Source of the DNA: Hippophae tibetana
Taxonomy: Eukaryota > Streptophyta > Magnoliopsida > Rosales > Elaeagnaceae
Reading direction: 5' to 3'
NCBI GenBank assembly: GCA_037013495.1
Contig: CM072809.1
Coordinates: 558,001 to 622,000 of the forward strand
Length of the DNA: 64,000 bases
Of this stretch, positions 25,806 to 50,290 are shown piece by piece. Position numbers and translations under genes: made by a program. The notes below the pieces were generated by a model. It had not been told where the DNA came from. It was given only the letters and a program-made list of their open reading frames with translations, and made no database searches. Every line of letters starts with the position of its first letter. The stretch's first letter is position 1.

Positions 25806-27475
25806 AAAAATTAAAAATAAAGAAACACATAATAATTATTGGATTGGTATTAAATTTTTTTTTTCTTAAGAGTTATTCATAACGTATGACATTCTAACGA
25901 TACTTTGTGCTTTCAATCAGAAACAATTTTAAAAGAAAGCAAAAGCAAAATTTATTGTATTTTTTATCATTGAAAAAGCTTCTTACAAGTTGTTTTTTTT
26001 CCTGGTTCAGTTATAAAGTACTTTTTTGTTATTCTTATTTCTTGATAATTGAATAGCTAGTTCCCTTTACTCGTGCCATTTTAGTAGTTCTATACCGGTT
26101 CGGATAACTTTTTAGTACCAATATTAACATTCTTATACTTATTATATTATTCAAGTTTTTGTATGATTAACATATATCCAAATTTTGTCAAAAATAAATT
26201 ATTAGTACCAAAAATTGAAGAATAATTAAGTTATTTTAAATTTATCAATATTTTATTTATTTTTTATATATTTCTCTCTCTATCTAATATTCTTTCTCTC
26301 TCTTTCACTCTGTTATTTGTATGAACACATTTCTCATTTATTCTTCAAAAAAAAAAATTATGATATCATAAGTTTCTTAGTTACGTTATGAATTCATATT
26401 TGTTATTTTTTTAATAGTTTAATAATTTTTTTTAAATGATAGCATAAAAAAAATTAATTTTTTTCAATTTTTATTTTTCTTCTTCGTATTTTTTTAATAG
26501 TTATTAAGATATCATTTTTCTTTCTATATAGATAACAATAACTATAAAATACTATAAAAATAATAATAAATAGTTTAAATTATTTTACCTAATATAATTA
26601 AAAAAACTTTGTTAAAATTGTTTGAAAAAATAATTATAATTATACTTATAATTAACTATATTGAATATGTACATACATGTACACAATAAATAAATAAAAA
26701 AGTATAGAAACGTTGCTAGTCTAAATGGATAAAAATGGATGCACGTTTTGCTGACTATATATGTACAGAGTCTAAATGACTTTGAATTGAAGGAAAAGTT
26801 TTGAATATGAATAAATGAATGTGCATGCATAGCAATTAAGTACCGGTCGTGAAGTGAGTGAAATGAATATACTCACTAGTGTGCTTAATTCAATTCAAAG
26901 CAACCATACCTGATACCACCCAAAATATGGAAATTACATCATCATTCACCGTGTACCGTGTACCGTGCACCTGCACCGAAGTTGGCTTTATATATGTTAA
27001 TTATATTATCAATTTTATTATAATTATAATTTATAAAATATATATTTATCAATAATATTAATATAATTTTTTTTATTACATTATCACATTTAAAACTGGT
27101 TACAATAAAATTACCACATATCATTTAATAAATAGAATTTTAATTATTACATTAGCAAATCGTTACAAAATCTAATGGTAACTCATGTAAGAAATAATAT
27201 ATGAATAAATAAGTTAAAAATAAAATTATTTTATTAAAATTAAAAATAATAATCGAAACATATGTATAACATAATATCTTTAAGATAATTTTTTCACTCA
27301 TTTGTTTGATAACGAAAAAAATTTATCTTACAAAATAAAACGATTAAAACATAATAAACTTATATTATATGTTATTATCTCACAAATTTAAAAGTATTGA
27401 AAATATATTAGAAGAAACTAACTCTACTTAAAAAATACACATTTCCATGTTTTTAGCTATCTTTTCTTTTCCTCT
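25806..27475. other. AT-rich intergenic DNA
   Basis: No gene was recognised. A small repeat of ACCGTGT (three near-copies) is at about 26949-26970. Otherwise poly(A/T)-rich. Confidence 0.5.
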
Positions 27476-27553
27476 TTCTTCTCTATTTATTCGTTTATAT
27501 ATGGAAATTATATTTTCTTCTCTATTTATTCGTTTATATATGGAAATTATATT
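27476..27553. repeat. perfect 39-bp tandem duplication
   Basis: The 39-bp unit at 27476-27514 is repeated without a mismatch at 27515-27553. Perfect identity in otherwise decayed DNA suggests a recent slippage or repair duplication. Confidence 0.9.
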
Positions 27554-28593
27554 GAAAATGAAAAGAATAGATAGAAACGAAAATTAAATAATTATATTAT
27601 TAAATATACTCATTTTTAATAATAATATGATTTATAGTATCTGAATTAAGAAAAAATTTATGAAATTGACATATTTAACACAAAAAAAAGACTTTGTTAC
27701 CATCACTCTCTCCAAAAGTATTGTATTATTTTTCAAAGTTTTTGAGTGAATCATGAAAATAATTTTCTGTTCACAACAATTCAATTTTCAACTTTTTCTT
27801 AATCTGAATTTTGAGAATCATAAGAGATTGGAGAGAAGAAATTATTCATTTAATTTACAACCGTTAAAATATGAAGAAAAAATTATCTAATATTTGTAAC
27901 CATTGAATGTATACTCGAGATGATTTAAGATAAAATCACATGTAAATATTAATAATTTTCAAAAGATTTGAGCAGTGCCTGCGAAATACAGCCGTTAAGA
28001 AGAAAATGGTGAGTCATATATTAAGTTGAAGTATTAGATCAGAACAATCAAAATTAAAAGAAAAAATGAAAAGTAATTAGAGAAACAAATGAATAATCCT
28101 ATAATTTTTATCAATTATACATTTTGATTTTCTAATTTTTACAAATTTAATTAAAATGTAAAAACTTTACTAATAGTTAAATTTAACATGTTAAAATTAT
28201 TATTTTTTTATCACTTAGTCTTTAACTTTTTAAATTTAATATGTTTAACTCATTTTAAATTAAATTTATGAAAATTAAAAACATAATAAAATAATTTTAT
28301 TATTATTATTTTCCTACATGCATAAAATTGGTTAAATACCCGATCTCATGCCATTTTCCCATATATTTTTCAGCAATCAAAACGATTTAGATGAGAGGTG
28401 GATAGGTAAGAAAGACCGGGGAAGAGCCACGTCTCCTTATCAGCACACGTCAAAATATCAGAAAAAAAAATACGAAAATAAAAAGGGAAAAAATAAAAAA
28501 AAGAACAAAATCAATAAGAGTGACCATAAAAATGCTTAAATATAACATGATATATGCTCCTATTACTAATAATAGTTTGTTTAAGATTTTTTA
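27554..28593. other. AT-rich intergenic DNA
   Basis: No gene or mobile element was recognised. A short open frame at 28348-28539 is Lys/Asn-rich low-complexity translation of A-rich DNA and is not supported as a gene. Confidence 0.5.
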
Positions 28594-28971
28594 TATTAAT
28601 ATCAAGCTATTATTTTTGGTATATTTTTATTAATATTTTTGAGATATTATCTTAATAGTACTCATTTAAAAAATATATTAATTTAATAAAATTTGTCATT
28701 TAATTAAAAAAAATCACATTTGTAATATTTGTAAGTTATTTTCGGATAATCAATTAATTAAACGATATTTTTAAGATATTTTTAAATAATCAATAATGGT
28801 TTATCTAAAAATGTTATCTAAATATTGTACGTGTATTACTACATATATAAAAAAATATCAATTAAATTAAAAATTATATTAAATTAATATATTTTTTAAA
28901 TGGGATATCAATAAATACTATCTTAAAAATATAGGTAAAAATATATCAAAATTATAATCGTGATATTAATA
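28594..28971. mobile_element. 378-bp element with ~90-bp terminal inverted repeats
   Basis: The left arm (28594-about 28683, starting TATTAATATC) is matched by an imperfect reverse complement at about 28882-28971 (ending GATATTAATA), similar along roughly 90 bp, with ~200 bp of AT-rich spacer. This is a fold-back or MITE-type non-autonomous DNA transposon. TA at both ends is compatible with a TA target duplication (Tc1/mariner-like), but TA also belongs to the palindrome, so the family is not settled. A transcript across it would fold into a long hairpin. Confidence 0.75.
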
Positions 28972-31900
28972 AAATAAATCTAATTTGCTATCCATTTTAA
29001 ACTCTTTTTTTCAATAAAAAGTAAAGAATTAAGAGTGTTTATTAATCTCCCATGAAATCAATCCAAATGTAAAAGAAACAAAATACTTGGATTCATTAAC
29101 TTCATTGTTGCTTACTAACATTTTTTGTAGTATGAATAAATAGAAATTTGAATCTTCTATATATGGAATAAATATGATGGATTTGAAATAACATGATGGA
29201 TCTGAATAAAGAATAATAGAAACATTAGCTTTATTATATTATCTCGAACGTGAATTTTTAATACTAAAATTTAGAAATATTTAAAATTAAAATAATTTCA
29301 ATTAGTTAAAATATTGAAAATATAGCATTTTTATATGCATCAAGTTATTTGAAACAGCAACTAATGCAATGCTTTATTATTGATTAAAATAGTTAGAGTC
29401 ACTTTTTCTTAATTTATAATGACCCTTCACATTATTTATTTTTCTATAACAACTTCATGCAAAAAGACTACGGGTTAAAAGTATGATAAAACTAATAGCT
29501 ATTTAATTAAATAATAATAATATATAATTATTGTTGTTGTATAGAGTGTTAGAAAAATTTAGTCTTATTAGTCTAAATTTTACTCATCTTTAATTTATGG
29601 GTATTTTTTATATTTTTTAAATTTATGAAGGAGTAATTTAGTTTTGATATGAAATTAGGGGGAAAAAATAAAAAAAGGGAGCCAATAACTATTATTTGGA
29701 GTATAATAGATTTTGGATATATTTGGGAATCACGTAGTGAATCCCTTTTCCTTTTTAATACAAAAATTTAAGTAAATAAGCTCAAATGGAATCAACTATA
29801 TTCATTCATTCATTCCCATTCCTACTTGGTAAACATGGCCTAAGATCATCGTATTAACAATTCAGTGTATATATATATATATCATGGTTAAGAATCTTAA
29901 AGGAGTGAAACAGGCCAGGGTCAGGGAGTGTTTTATCCGAAAATAAAACCAAAGTATTGCTATACTTAATTGAAATCAAAACCAAAACTAGTAACTCTAA
30001 ATTTGGAAAATCACCATTAGAACTCTGAAATACGAGTTTTAATATATTTTTAATTTAAAATAGTTTTAAAATATTAATTTTAACAAAAATAATCTTTACA
30101 AATTAAAAATAATAATAATATGTTGTATATATTTAGTATATTTTATTTTAAATTATAAATATTTTCATGTATACAAAATATAAATACCTGTTGTCAATTT
30201 TTCCAATATAATATAAGTTATCATCTAAGAATTTTTTTTGTATTATGATAAACATGTGAGCCAAACTTTTCAATATAATAAAAAAATAAAAAAAGTTACC
30301 ACATAAACATTGCTCTCATAAATTCTCTCGAGACAATCTTATTATAGGTGAAAATTAAAAAGAAAATTAAATTCAAAAACTGTTATCGAATATAAAGTAA
30401 AAGAAAACCATTCACTGTATGTGCAATATCAACAAATAAGGTAATGTTATATGCATGAAAGTAAAAATATATGCAATTGATTGAATATAATATAATAATA
30501 AAATTTATATAAATAATGAATATCTTTATTCATTAAATTAATTATTTAAAATTTAAAGAATTATGATTTTTATAAAATTTAATATAATATCATAAATTAT
30601 TTAAAATCTTGTACATCTTTCAAAAAAAAAAAAGCAAAAAAAGGTATTGTTAAAGAAAAAAAGAAAAATTACAAAAATAATAATATTAAAGTTTATAATG
30701 ATAAAAATATTATACTATAAATTTAAAAATATTATTTTTATAGTTATAAATTTTAAAAATATTGTTTTTTTAAAAAGTTAAAAAAAAAATTTACTGATTA
30801 AAAATGTCATCCATCAAGTTGTCATCAAAGCAAAGTAGCCCTCAGACTCAAGGGAAAGTACAACTATCTAGTTATGAAACGGCCAAACTTTTTAAATATC
30901 ATTTTGAGAAAAGAAAAGGTTGGGACTTTTATAAATTAATATATTAGTTTTTGCCGTTTTTACTTCTGCTCTGCAAGAGTCAGAGTTTGGTACCAAGTAA
31001 ATGAAGAGAAATGTGGCAGTTTCGTTCAACCTTAAGATCCAAACATCCAAAGCTTTCTTGATGTACGTGACTGCTTTGTATATATACACATTATATAAAG
31101 CAATTTCCCATATATAATAAAGTTAAGCTATCTAACAAGCTACCAAATTATAATTTGGAAAATTATAAATTATTTGATAAAATTATTATTAATAATTATA
31201 ATTGAATTTATATGATTATATCTAATTAAAAACTGTTATATAACTTATAATTTTAAAATTTCGCAATATGTATACTGTTTCTATTTTAATTGTTTGCCAG
31301 AAGATGATCAAAACTCTAAAAGTAAGACAAAACCCATTCGTGAGATATTCAATGATATATTAATTGATGGGTTTTGATTCTTATAATTATTTATTATTAA
31401 ATAGATTATGTTATAATAAAAACCAATCACATACTTATTTAATGTAATTAAATATTTTGTTAGACAATATTATTAATTAACTACTTATAAAATCAAATTA
31501 CTAGATCAAGAGTTTACATTTTCACTCACGAAATAATCAATATATAGTTCCTCTTAATTTCTTTTATTTATTCAAAATTTAATTAACTTAATTTGGGGTG
31601 ACAAAAAACCATAACTAAATCAGAGGGATGAGAAAAAGGAGAACAAGAATGATCATATTCCCTAAGCTTTTAATCCTTTAACTTAGTAGTGAGAACATGG
31701 GTTAGGGGGGCCCTCAAGAGAGGTAAAAGGAGAAAAAAGATAATGTAAGATAGGTAAATATATGTCTTTATATATATATATATAGTATTCTTTTTATTTT
31801 ATATATATATATGTGGAAAGAGAGATAGAGTTTGAGATCATAAGTTATAATAAATATATATGATTAGAAAGATATTAAAATGTATATATTTTAGCTATAT

Positions 31901-32327
31901 ATTGTACTCGCATTCATGTTGTTATTTGACTCCATGCATTTTAGAATTAGGAGACCAAGCTACTGCAGTGCATACCGATCTATTATAATAAATATTCATA
32001 CAATTTTTTTATTTTTTTTTAAACAAAAAAAAGAGAGAGTGTATTTTGGAGTAGGACGAAATTAATAAACCAGTATTACTAACAAAAAAAAAACATACAA
32101 CTTATTTATTATTGCATTTAAATATTTATGGAGAAATAAGGAGGTGGGGCCACAAACCGCCCATGCGCACGCTGTTTTACAGGAACCAAACCCATCATGG
32201 ATCCGATTCCTTAGACCAAACCCTAACCCAACAAAGCAAGCTAGCTAGAGCCATAAGAAAAGGCCAAATTAAATAAGAAAGTTACCTAGCTAGCTATCTT
32301 GACTTCTTCCCACTCCATTCACCTCCC
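28972..32327. other. AT-rich intergenic DNA upstream of AHL
   Basis: No gene was recognised. The last ~200 bp (32140-32327) are less AT-rich, with AGCTAGCT-type motifs, and are the likely proximal promoter of the AHL gene. A GC-richer patch at about 30950-31080 contains no frame I can identify. Confidence 0.5.
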
Positions 32328-32335
32328 TTTATAAT
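32328..32335 (+). promoter_or_regulatory. candidate TATA box for AHL
   Basis: TTTATAAT lies about 310 bp before the AHL start codon and is followed by a CT-rich stretch (32340-32375) typical of a plant transcript start. Inference from position and sequence only. Confidence 0.4.
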
Positions 32336-32597
32336 TCATTCTTATTCTCTCTCTTTTTTTTCCATTTTTCTCAAATTCGATCCCCAAACACTTAAATCAT
32401 TAAGTGTAAGAGATCATCGATTCTACGAATACAAAATTTTCATCAGATGAGGTTGGAACAAAGCTCTTAAAACATGGATTTATCGATGGTCTAATTATTT
32501 CACCTGAAATTTGATTTGGTGTGTTTTCTAAAAACATCCTTGCTTTACCCTTTCAATTTCATTTTTCTTTCTTAAAAAAAACACCCTAATTACTATA

Positions 32598-32608
<11 letters not shown>

Positions 32609-32634
<26 letters not shown>
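32609..32634. repeat. (TA)n microsatellite in the AHL leader
   Basis: About 13 TA units end 8 bp before the AHL start codon at 32643, so the repeat should lie in the 5' untranslated region. Length variation here could alter leader structure. Confidence 0.85.
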
Positions 32635-32642
32635 ATAGATAT

Positions 32643-33530
32643 ATGGATCCAGTTACTGCACATGGTCGTCCTCTTCCACCTCCTTTTCTTACTCGAGATC
32701 TTCATCTCCATCATCCTCATCACCAATTCCAACACCAACACCATCAACAACAACAACAACAGAACTCAGAAGACGAACAACATAGCAACGGTTTAAATCG
32801 CAGTCAGAAACGTGATCGCGATGAAAACGCAATCACAACTCCCACTGCCGACGGCAGTGGGGAAACAGAGATTCAAAGGCGGCCAAGAGGAAGACCATCA
32901 GGCTCAAAAAACAAACCAAAGCCACCGATCATCATAACTAGAGATAGTGCAAACGCACTTCGTTCTCATGTCATGGAAATTGCTAATAGTTCTGATATTA
33001 TGGAAAGTGTTTCTAATTTCGCAAGAAAGAGACAAAGAGGAATTTGTATTTTAAGTGGTAGTGGAACAGTTACTAATGTAACCCTAAGACAACCAGCTTC
33101 ACCTGGAGCTGTAGTTACTTTACATGGTAGGTTTGAAATTTTATCATTATCAGGTTCATTTCTTCCGCCTCCAGCTCCACCGGCAGCTTCGGGATTGTCT
33201 ATTTACTTAGCCGGTGGACAAGGACAAGTTGTAGGAGGTAGCGTAGTAGGACCTCTTGTAGCTTCAGGACCAGTTGTGATTATGGCTGCTTCATTTGGAA
33301 ATGCTGCTTATGAAAGACTTCCACTTGAGGAAGAAGATCAAGGTCCAGTTTCAGGAATTCCCGAAACCGGAACCCTCGAATCTCCCAGTAGTATTGTTGC
33401 TCAGCAGCAACAGCAACAACTGATGCAAGATGCAAATGCACCTCTATTTCAAGGCATGTCACAAAATTTGCTCAATTCATGTCAACTGCCTACAGAAGCT
33501 TATTGGGGCACAGCTCGACCTCCTTATTGA
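32643..33530 (+). CDS. AHL24: AT-hook motif nuclear-localized protein, clade A (AHL23/AHL24 type)
   Basis: Nuclear DNA-binding protein that binds AT-rich minor grooves (matrix-attachment type sites) and acts in oligomers with other AHLs to repress or tune transcription in growth, flowering and leaf ageing. It has 295 residues in one exon, as clade-A AHLs are intronless. A His/Gln-rich N-terminus (about 21-40) and an acidic, Asn-rich linker lead to a type-I AT-hook ([17 protein letters not shown], 79-95) and the PPC/DUF296 domain (about 104-226) with the core GRFEIL (162-167), which mediates trimer formation and partner contact. The tail has a Gln run (254-259) and the conserved end YWGTARPPY. 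The MDPV start and this tail resemble Arabidopsis AHL24 and AHL23 as I remember them; which one it is orthologous to needs a tree. A (TA)n repeat precedes the ATG. Confidence 0.95.
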   Translation: MDPVTAHGRPLPPPFLTRDLHLHHPHHQFQHQHHQQQQQQNSEDEQHSNGLNRSQKRDRDENAITTPTADGSGETEIQRRPRGRPSGSKNKPKPPIIITRDSANALRSHVMEIANSSDIMESVSNFARKRQRGICILSGSGTVTNVTLRQPASPGAVVTLHGRFEILSLSGSFLPPPAPPAASGLSIYLAGGQGQVVGGSVVGPLVASGPVVIMAASFGNAAYERLPLEEEDQGPVSGIPETGTLESPSSIVAQQQQQQLMQDANAPLFQGMSQNLLNSCQLPTEAYWGTARPPY

Positions 33531-33570
33531 CTTGAGAATTTTGTCAAGAGACTGTTTCAATTTTCTATAT

Positions 33571-33606
33571 CCTCCTCCTCTTCTTCTTCTTCTTCTTCTT
33601 CTTCTT
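33571..33606. repeat. (CCT)n/(CTT)n microsatellite after AHL
   Basis: A trinucleotide run about 40 bp past the AHL stop codon, probably in the 3' untranslated region. It creates a spurious Leu-rich frame that is not a gene. Confidence 0.85.
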
Positions 33607-33901
33607 TTTTAGTCGTCTCATGCATCATCAGTTTTTTTTTTTAATTTTATTTTCTTCATGATCGATATTATTTCTCTCTTCTTCTAATTTACAAGTATTT
33701 TTAGTTCGGTTTTATTTTTATTGAAGGTACGTGTTAATTATTATTAATCTCTCTCACGGTATTCATGTGTGACTTAATTTGAATCGAACAAGAATGTATG
33801 TATAAATTTATGAATTGTTTTTGTGGGTTTCAATTTTCATCTTGATGCATGGAATAGTGATTACTGATTCATTTTGATTACTCAAATTAATTAAAGGGTG
33901 A

Positions 33902-33953
33902 AATAGTACAGTACTATTAAATATAGTTAATAGTACAGTACTATTAAATATAG
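33902..33953. repeat. duplicated 25-bp quasi-palindrome
   Basis: The 25-bp unit AATAGTACAGTACTATT plus AAATATAG occurs at 33902-33926 and again, identical, at 33929-33953. The first 17 bases of each copy are a near-perfect palindrome, so the pair could form cruciforms or bind a dimeric protein twice. It lies 370 bp past the AHL stop. Confidence 0.85.
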
Positions 33954-36900
33954 ATTTACGTAGTTAATTTAAATTTCTCCCTACTTAAGCTGTTATATCA
34001 TATATATAAAACCCTATGTATTTTATTTTATTTTTTAAAAAATGTTAGTATTTTTCTTGAATTAATGTTGCATTTGTATATATATATTATTGATAGGCCA
34101 GGAATTAACAAAATTAAAGAAACGTTGGATATTAAATAATTAACTTAAAGCCTTTAGTGGTGGAAGGAGGAGATTAAGGTGGTGCATGTGGTGGCCTTGT
34201 GGGATGTTATGTTATGGTCTTAACTCTTTAAGGGTTTGGGGTTCTCTGTTTGTATCTTCTCTGACTGATAATTACTAATTAAGTGTTGTGGAGGCAACAT
34301 TGGATATTGGGTAACACGTGCACTTCTCTGTACGTTAAACAAGAAAAAGTTCCTTTTCGAGGCAACAAACAGGCTCTTAGCTTTGAACAAGCGTTATATA
34401 TAATATAGTAAAGGACCGGAGTGAATCCTGAAGATGGGTGGGTAAGTTTAATTATTATTAGATTTCAAAATTTTATTTTCGTCTTTTAATTTTATTAGCT
34501 TATGGTATTATTACAATCACATACTTTTATTATTATAATTAAATAATTTAAATTTAGTATTGTTCTGTCATAGTTTATCCTTACAACTTTAAAAAAAATA
34601 ACACCAAATGTTAAAATGATCGATTTTTAAAAAAGAAACATAAAAATTAACAATTTAAACCTACGATTTCACTTTTTAAAAACTATTTCACTAAAATGTC
34701 ACAAAAACTACTATACATAAGTGTTTCACTTAAAAACACTAGTAGTGCCCTTATTACTATTACAATTAGTAATTCGCGTTAAATGAATAATTATGATTAT
34801 ACTAATAACTCTAACTATCACACACATATTTCGAATATGTTAGAGTAATAATTGTCATATATAAACTAGTAATAGTTATCCAACTATTTAACAAAACTTT
34901 TTATTTTATTATATTATTTAAAATATTAATATTAATTTTTATTTTTTTAACTATTTAACAAATATTTCTCAACAAAATAAAAAATATAAATAAAATTTAA
35001 TCTAATTATTTCAAGTATTATATTTTTTATTATTAGAAATATATTTTATATGTATATATATTTAAAAAAATATTAATATATATTTAGTTTCAATTAAATA
35101 CAATTTCGACGTAATAATAACCAACATTGTCTCACGAGTTATTAATTATGATTATTTTTTAAGAAAAAAATTGTCAAACTTTTATAAATAACCACACTTA
35201 TTCATTCTTTATTAGAAGAATAACATATAAACGATCTATTCTATCATTATAATAAAATGCTACAATATAATATTATTATAATTCAATCATCAAGAAAATA
35301 ATATTAAAACTTTATATCAACATTTTTATTTATTTATTTTGTCATAATAGAAATATTAATATTCTCTATTTTTATACTCACTTTTATACTTGTGCTATAA
35401 AAATATCAATTATATTCTCAAAGTTTACTTTCTTTTACAAATATCTCAACCTTTTAAAAATATTAATATAACTTTAGATTTAACGTAAATTAAAGATAAT
35501 AGTTTTTCAATAATCAGTTTGTAATACATTTAAGATTGAATTATTTCTTTAATTTTAAGATAAAATATTATATAATTAATAAAACTAAACTAATACAATA
35601 AAAATAAAAATTTTACATTTTTATTTATTCGATTATTTAATGCACAAAATTAAAAACAAATTACAAAAAATTCATATATATATATATATACACACGCTTT
35701 ACCAATTAAGAAAACAAAACTAACGTAGATAAAATGAAAATAAATTTTTTATTTATCTCAAAGCACATGCAATAAGGTGATAAATTTTAATTTTAATTTT
35801 CTATAAATAATTTAGGATCCAACATTAATTAAATTTAAAGATATATAATCTAAAATAATGTAATATACAATTATAAAAATATAGTGGAGATAATATTGAA
35901 ATTGAAAAATTAAACTAATTGATAAAAAAATTAAGATTGAATTTTAAGAAAATAATGTTTATGAATTATTGATTTAGACTAAATTATAGTTAACTCATCA
36001 TTTTAAAAATTATCCAATTATTATACACATATTTTACTTCTTAAATACATTAAATCATTTTTAAATTATATTAATTATACCAAAAGTTAAATTTAATTTT
36101 TTTATAGATATTCCAAAAATATTTTCAAAGTATTTTTTCTAAATTTAAAACTTTAGTTAATTTTCTCAACAATAAATACCAAAATGAGAGAAAATTTTGA
36201 ATAATGTAGAAAAAATATATTTAAAAAGTTAACGGTTAGAGTAAGTAGAAGTGACATGAGTGGTGAATGAAATCAAAAACTTTAACTTAATTTTTTAGAA
36301 CTATATTTATAAGCTAGTCTTTTTATATTCTTATGTGTTTCTTTACTTAGCGTAGATTTTTATTTTTTAATCATAAAAAAATAATAAATATTTAAATATA
36401 TTTTTTACCTTGCTAATATTTTTGAAGGATATTTCAATGTTATAACAAAAAAATGAAAAAATATATGAAAGAATGGATAAAAAATTAACACAGTTACCTA
36501 TAGGACTATTTGTGATAACGTATATAACATGATGTTCATTAGCTATCATTTTCAAACCACAAACCCTAAGATATGAGTGGTTTTTTCACTCATACTACTT
36601 ATATTGTGTCATGTTTAAGAATTATTTTTAAATTTTTTAAAATAATTTATTAATTTATATAATATTAACATATGACAACATAAATAATGAGTACAAATCT
36701 ATGTATTATTAGCTTCTTTTTATTATTATGTAATGAAGGCTGAATTAGTTGAAACCATAGCATGATTGCAAGATATAAATTATGTTTTCTTTCCTTGTAT
36801 AACCTTGCCTGACATTATATAAGCATAATCACAAGAAAAATATACCAAAAGATTTTTTTCTTCATTAAATCTCTTCATTTTTCTCAACATCCATATAATA

Positions 36901-37008
36901 CTATCAATTGCATTGAAATGTTAACCACATATAAATTTACATATATTTTACATTTAACCAATTAGATACTCTCTATATATATAAATGATTTGTGTATATA
37001 TTTCACAA
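33954..37008. other. AT-rich intergenic DNA
   Basis: No gene was recognised. A less AT-rich patch at 34140-34400, just past AHL, contains no identifiable frame or hairpin; it may be transcript 3' sequence or a regulatory region. Confidence 0.5.
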
Positions 37009-37362
37009 AAATTAGAAATTAAAGTGGATGAAAAAGTAATTAGAAGACATGAAAATAAGGATATCATTTCCGAAATTTTACATAGATAAAATATGCCTTA
37101 TTTTAAAGATGGAAGACCTATTGATATGGTCTTCAATTCGTTAGGAGTACCTTCCCAAATAAATGCAGGATAAATTTTTAAATGTACGTTGGGGTTAATG
37201 AGAGATTTGTTATATAAACATTATCGAATAATATCTTTTAACGAGAGATATGAACAAGACACTTCGAAAAAATTAGTCTTTTATGAATTATATGAAGTCA
37301 TTAGGAAAACATTAAATCCATGGATATTTGAACCCAAACATATAGGAAAATCTTATATCTTG
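37009..37362 (+). pseudogene. rpoB: nuclear copy of a chloroplast rpoB fragment (NUPT)
   Basis: One plus-strand frame of 118 codons reads as the C-terminal third of the plastid RNA polymerase beta subunit: first a segment around RRHENKDIIS, then MPYFKDGRPIDMVFN, then [13 protein letters not shown] and NPWIFEPKH. These match, in order, the conserved rpoB blocks with RHGNKGIIS, PVDMVFN, DERYEQ and NPWVFEP. Two in-frame TAA codons (37087-37089 and 37171-37173) break it; the second falls where Gln is normal, consistent with C-to-T decay. About 18 codons are missing between the NPWIFEP block and the final GKSYIL. A gene that encodes chloroplast RNA polymerase cannot work here, so this is a dead plastid-to-nucleus transfer. 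The longest unbroken piece (37189 onward) runs out into an (AT)n repeat and should not be called a gene. Confidence 0.9.
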
Positions 37363-38683
37363 TATGAATGTATGTATATATATATATATATATACATGTA
37401 TTATTATAATTTAGAAAAAATGGACGAATTTATTTATTTTTCTAAATTATAATAACCTATGATGCTTTATGATATGACAAGGGTGTTAAAATTTCTAAAT
37501 TTAATATTTTTTAATTTTTTTAATTTTTTTTAATAACATTACATAGCTTACACATTTGATCAAATCTCTAACATCTAATTTGTGTATATCACAAAAATTG
37601 TGATGTCAATGAACTACAACGGAATCAAAAAAATTCTTTCATTGATAACAATGAATAAGTTACTACAAATTCTAACTAGATAAGACTTTATTACGTGGAT
37701 TTGCATTAATTTCGGAAGGGTTTATATAATGAGTCACATGAAAAGAATTGGTACAACTTTGCGTTTATATTGGGTGGACCATTAATGATGTGATTCATTC
37801 ATATAAAAACCTTTGCACATAATAATGAGCATCTTATATACATGCATAATGGCTGTGCAGTATATTTAGATCTCAAAAAATTGGGTCATTTCATTCAATT
37901 ACTTTAAATCTTTCACACTTCACCTTGTGACTTGTGTTTTTAATTATCCGAAACCACAAGGTTAATTTACGTACAACGCACGTACAATCTATATTATTTC
38001 TAGGGAAAAAATAGACTAAATATACATAACAAGGCAACAATACTACTAATGTGAATACACATCTAATAATTAATTATATTTTATTAAAATACACAAAACA
38101 AATAGATATATGATTCACATGTAATATTGAATAGTTCAATAGTACTCAAAAAGTATTTTTCCAAAAAAATGTCCATTTTCAAGGTCTCAATGGGCATGAA
38201 AACACCTTCAGTACAATGACGCGCGACATTTAAACCCCCCATCCTCTTCCCTTTCACGTTGTCAAGATACAAAAGTGAAAGTAAATGAGTCTATTTAGCA
38301 TCTCTTGGGTATTTTAGAAACTTGATGATGAGACATTTCGTTACTTGTACAAATAATTAATACAATACAATACGACATTACAAATAATAACATCCGCCAA
38401 TGATCGACCACTAAAAGTGAAACAAAAAGTGATCCCCTACAAGCAGACAAAGTATGTCAGCCATTAATCTCTTTTACTTCTCTTTTCTAATCACCAATTC
38501 CAAACTAAATGGCGAGGAAAACTGAAGCCTTTTGCTTCCTTCACACAAAAATTAAGATAGATGTTTGAACATATCCTCATTTACCTTGAACGACACCGTT
38601 TCTCCATAACAAATCATCTAGAGCATGAAGGTCACCATCTGGAGCCCATAAACAAATACAACAGTTCCCGTTGCACCATTTAA
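37363..38683. other. AT-rich DNA and 3' flank of the kinesin
   Basis: An (AT)n run follows the rpoB piece (37374-37392). The part next to 38683 (about 38330-38683) is less AT-rich and is the probable 3' untranslated region of the minus-strand kinesin. A minus-strand open frame at 38084-38272 is unrecognised and unsupported. Confidence 0.5.

Positions 38684-50290
<11,607 letters not shown>

Noticed and set aside
28348..28539. 63-codon Lys-rich frame
   Set aside because: Low-complexity translation of A-rich DNA with no family resemblance.
33430..33612. Plus frame overlapping the AHL 3' end
   Set aside because: Shadow of the AHL gene that runs into a trinucleotide repeat giving a Leu run.
37189..37452. 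87-codon open frame as a new gene
   Set aside because: It is the unbroken part of the rpoB plastid fragment, starts at a non-ATG codon after an upstream stop in the same frame, and ends in an (AT)n repeat.
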